Below are positions 62,951-64,000 of a DNA stretch of 64,000 nt, one piece after another. The notes below the pieces were generated by a model. It was given only the letters and a program-made list of their open reading frames with translations, was not told the DNA's origin and searched no databases. How positions within the stretch are numbered: position 1 is the stretch's first letter; the number at the start of each line of letters is the position of its first letter. This DNA is from Saturnia japonica (Eukaryota; Arthropoda; Insecta; Lepidoptera; Saturniidae), in contig CM065321.1 in NCBI GenBank assembly GCA_033032175.1, positions 15,026,501 to 15,090,500 of the forward strand, written 5' to 3'. Position numbers and translations under genes: made by a program.

Positions 62951-64000
62951 CTTTTCTAAAAATTATCATGTTATAAACAAGTCATCCAGTTATCCATTCA
63001 ATATTACATTCATTTAGATATGTATATAGATAAATCTAGATGGGTATAAATATATAATATAGTATATGGAACCTGTATTAAAAATTGTCCTGTTGATAAA
63101 GTCCATGCAATCGTTGGTTTTTTTTATTTTTAATAGCCTGATATAAGTAGTACGGGCGGGGCTACCTTCCTAGGTTGATTACAACTTATGTACAATGATA
63201 CGGAAGGAATAAAGGGATTCACCAGACTACTGCTTTCTTGTAGTTTAGGAGGCCTCTTGTTCATACTCATATATTACATATATATATATACAAAATGTTT
63301 CAAGTGGGCCTGGATGGCCAAATCCTGAACTACTAGTAATAGCGAAAAATGCTCGATGGAGTCTCGAGCCCGATTTTCATGACAACTAAAACTGCTTAAT
63401 TGGATTTTTCAATAATCAATATTCGTAACTAAGAATCGAACCTGTTGATTTTGGAAAAATACAACACACTGTATTTATACCACTTGATAGTATCGCTAAT
63501 AAGAACCTTATTCTGCGAAGCAATGACATATGGCAAACTTAAGAAAAATGTTGGATTTTTATAAACATAAAGTAATGTCTTAGATTCACACACTCGTATC
63601 ATAGAACTAAATGACAAATATAATTAATTCACGGACTTTATAAATCGCTGGACTATATTATGTTACTCACTATATCTATAGTTTCATAGGGAATTCAACC
63701 CTCATACCTCGGTACACTTATGTTAGGATCCACTAATGATTTAAATTACCAGGGCATTTTATATAATAAACGAAATAATTACGTAATATAAAGCACCAAG
63801 TAATATTTTAACTCGACAGTATAATAAAATTGTTACTTACTAATAACAATAAATAATAAAGTAATTAACTTAAATATACAAAGTATATGAAGTAATCATA
63901 AAGACTGCACCAATACCACTACCATCAGTAACTATTACGTAAACAAAATTAACCTGTAGTAACCAATCGAGGGATATTTATTATGATATCATCGTAATTT
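62951..64000. other. AT-rich end of window
   Basis: No gene, RNA or clear repeat is seen; a short (TA)n lies at 63275-63290. Confidence 0.45.

Overview
This window is nuclear DNA from an insect, most likely a moth or butterfly (Lepidoptera). It is AT-rich, its genes are split by GT-AG introns, and it is packed with LINEs of the Jockey, CR1, RTE and R1 types, a mariner remnant, Helitron-like elements with TC...CTAG ends, and MITEs. The species cannot be named from sequence alone. There are no prokaryotic features, no CRISPR array and no convincing complete RNA gene.

The host content is a small cluster of trypsin-like serine proteases related to the snake/clip-protease group. Gene A (+, 517-16246) is 5'-incomplete, with eight exons in view. 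A minus-strand relative (21926-23701) keeps three exons but is a pseudogene, with a 4-nt deletion, an in-frame TGA and no visible active-site serine exon. Gene B (+, 25637-32071) has ten exons, from a signal-peptide-like start to a TAG stop and an AATAAA signal. Exon lengths and phases match almost exactly among the three copies, including a 48-bp micro-exon shared by A and B, so they arose by segmental duplication. Part of the 3' flank was copied too: 16250-16320 plus 18960-19230 matches 33455-33770. A and B keep the His/Asp/Ser triad and the trypsin S1 aspartate, but their activation junctions are not the usual Arg-Ile-Val-Gly-Gly.

The rest is transposon territory. Gene A's fourth visible intron (5.9 kb, against 314 bp in B) holds CR1, R1 and Jockey fragments. 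From 32 to 48 kb there are dispersed repeats, Helitrons, MITEs and short LINE pieces. At 48.4-54.9 kb a 3,214-bp block carrying a young Jockey element with an intact reverse-transcriptase ORF, inside an older LINE, is repeated head to tail almost without differences. At 58.7-60.3 kb there is a three-level nest: an RTE element in a Helitron in a CR1 LINE, each junction readable. Beyond 61 kb only AT-rich sequence and repeats are visible.

No operon-like or new multi-gene system is visible. The most informative items are the unusual protease activation sites and a GC-AG intron in the protease family, the young tandem duplication with its microhomology junction, and several transposon insertions whose empty sites or target duplications lie in the same window.
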